The translations under genes were made by a program, and so were the position numbers. Below, piece after piece: positions 63,011 to 64,000 of a stretch of 64,000 nt of DNA (positions are counted from its first letter, which is position 1; every line of letters begins with the position of its first letter). The stretch comes from Chitinophagales bacterium. GTDB lineage: Bacteria; Bacteroidota; Bacteroidia; Chitinophagales; UBA2359. The DNA lies in assembly GCA_020628375.1 (NCBI GenBank), contig JAHDFD010000001.1:205332-269331 (forward strand), in the 5' to 3' direction. The notes under the pieces are model-generated. The model ran no database searches, had not been told where the DNA came from, and worked only from the letters and a program-made list of their open reading frames with translations.

Positions 63011-64000
63011 TTGAAAAGAAAAAGATATAAAACTGAAGAATTGATCGCTAAAATGACCGCACCCGAGAAGCGATTCTTCAAATTATATGCGCTATCTTTT
63101 AAAAAGAATAACTCTATTGTTAAGCTGTTTGATGATATAAAATGCCCTGTAATTTTTAACCCATGCAATTTCACACCTTGGAACCCTGCAATTCCAAAAC
63201 CCTTCGATACAAAAAGCAATAATGAAGTATTAGGAAAAAAGAAACCAATTCCAATTAAGCCAAAGCCCTGTACAGAACCACCAATAGTACCAATACTTGA
63301 AGCAGAATTAGCTCATTTGGAGAATATAATGATTAACTCTATACAATTATATACAAAAAAGTGTACCAAAATTGGTATCCCTGAAGACAATGATAACGAA
63401 ATAGTTTTAGAAACAGATGACAAATACAATGAACTATTAATGCAAGCTAAATTATTAAAACGATATGGAAACTCAACAAAATTACAAGTTAATTTAGCAG
63501 ATGCCTATATTAAGTTAGGAAAATATGAAAAAGGTAGGTCAACAATGGATCAGGTGTACACTAATGCTCATAGTAGTAGAAAAAAACAGTTATGTTTAAA
63601 ACGTGCTGTCAATGAGCTAAAAGTACAAAAAGGATTGAATAAATGGACTTGGAGAGATATGCCTGAAGCAGAAACAAAATTACTCCAAGAACTAACTACT
63701 TATGATAATGCTGTGGGCAATGAAGCCAATGCAATTTGGTTTAATAATGTAAAAAGGAAACCCTATTTTGTTAAAGTAAAAATACCAAAAGGTGCTAAAG
63801 AAATTGTTGACCAACCAGTATTAAATATTCCAGATACTAAACCCACAGATAATGTTAATGTAGTTCAGCTTTATCCAAACCCAGCTAATACTTATATAAA
63901 TCTTAAATCTGATAATATAGATTTACAAGAAGTATCATTAAATATTATTGACATAAATGGTAATAAACAACCACTTGTGGAAATAGAAAGAAATGAGCAT
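63011..64000 (+). CDS. Chimeric protein: 'EKRFFKLY' N terminus joined to a T9SS tail (3' truncated by window)
   Basis: 330 codons are open to the window end. It starts at TTG (63011) two codons after a stop; the TTG aligns with the ATG of the helical-repeat gene at 17574-19097, and 22 of 30 following residues agree ('YKTEELIAKM', 'EKRFFKLYALSFKKN'). After ~38 residues this family likeness ends and a Pro/Lys-rich stretch follows ('KKKPIPIKPKPCTEPP'), then helices ('LADAYIKLGKYEKGRSTMDQ'), then a T9SS sorting domain ('VVQLYPNPANTYINLKSDN'). No signal peptide is seen, odd for a T9SS cargo. It could be a gene fusion or a decayed remnant; ATG at 63053 is possible but inside the shared motif. Confidence 0.65.
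   Translation, partial: MKRKRYKTEELIAKMTAPEKRFFKLYALSFKKNNSIVKLFDDIKCPVIFNPCNFTPWNPAIPKPFDTKSNNEVLGKKKPIPIKPKPCTEPPIVPILEAELAHLENIMINSIQLYTKKCTKIGIPEDNDNEIVLETDDKYNELLMQAKLLKRYGNSTKLQVNLADAYIKLGKYEKGRSTMDQVYTNAHSSRKKQLCLKRAVNELKVQKGLNKWTWRDMPEAETKLLQELTTYDNAVGNEANAIWFNNVKRKPYFVKVKIPKGAKEIVDQPVLNIPDTKPTDNVNVVQLYPNPANTYINLKSDNIDLQEVSLNIIDINGNKQPLVEIERNEH

Overview
The window comes from an AT-rich member of the Bacteroidota. The evidence is gldD, four proteins with type IX secretion (T9SS) C-terminal sorting domains, Bacteroidota-restricted families (DUF3109, DUF4293, DUF3078, BatC-like TPR), TAnnTTTG-type -7 promoter boxes and no Shine-Dalgarno sequences. The Cys-rich 'CDDG..T.NDV...C.C.GT' linkers and the 'EKRFFKLY' family suggest Saprospiria-like relatives, but that placement is a weak inference. 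I see no tRNA, rRNA, CRISPR array or transposase gene.

Layout. 1-8.3 kb looks like an accessory, defence-type block: a DUF4258 protein, an S4/Hsp15-like protein, a stand-alone Pycsar-type transmembrane effector (DUF5706), a double SLATT/DUF4231 membrane protein, and three tandem minus-strand TIR-Sel1 genes, two of which arose by recent duplication. 8.4-16.8 kb is housekeeping: carB (without the C-terminal regulatory domain) divergent from gyrB, then mreB-mreC-mreD plus an unrecognised membrane protein. 16.9-17.5 kb holds four tandem tiny genes, not apparent as longer ORFs, encoding 38-40-aa double-glycine-leader peptides that all end in DC-[L/F]-DC. They converge on a helical-repeat protein. 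19.4-24.2 kb carries a secreted carbohydrate-binding/dockerin-like protein (which itself contains LDCFDC), a small unknown protein and a soluble TPR histidine kinase.

24.3-40.8 kb is a minus-strand surface-protein region: a giant roughly 4,027-aa T9SS protein with an N-terminal haem-c-like motif, a 456-aa secreted protein, and a 945-aa protein built on 714-bp tandem repeats that look identical. 41-43.2 kb has DUF4293, DUF3109 and a Q/E-rich BatC-like protein. 43.4-51.6 kb has a T9SS esterase, a TPR protein, an S41 protease, a lipoprotein, a membrane protein, another T9SS protein and gldD. 51.8-60.9 kb has a GMC oxidoreductase, a SUKH/SMI1 protein, an ABC1/UbiB kinase, an EGF-like lipoprotein, kdsC, a DUF3078 porin-like protein, a divergent kinase-fold protein and a GbsR/MarR regulator. 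The window ends with a choice-of-anchor-V/dockerin-like protein and a chimeric T9SS gene cut by the window edge.

Non-coding structure includes several MITE-like elements: family A at 51.7 kb and 60.9 kb (the second copy interrupted by a different element B and flanked by a 10-bp direct repeat) and family C at 44.7 kb. There are also REP-like hairpins and a candidate small RNA at about 59.1 kb. The main candidates for something undescribed are the DCxDC double-glycine peptide array together with the matching motif in its secreted neighbour, and the TIR-Sel1/SLATT/PycTM block.
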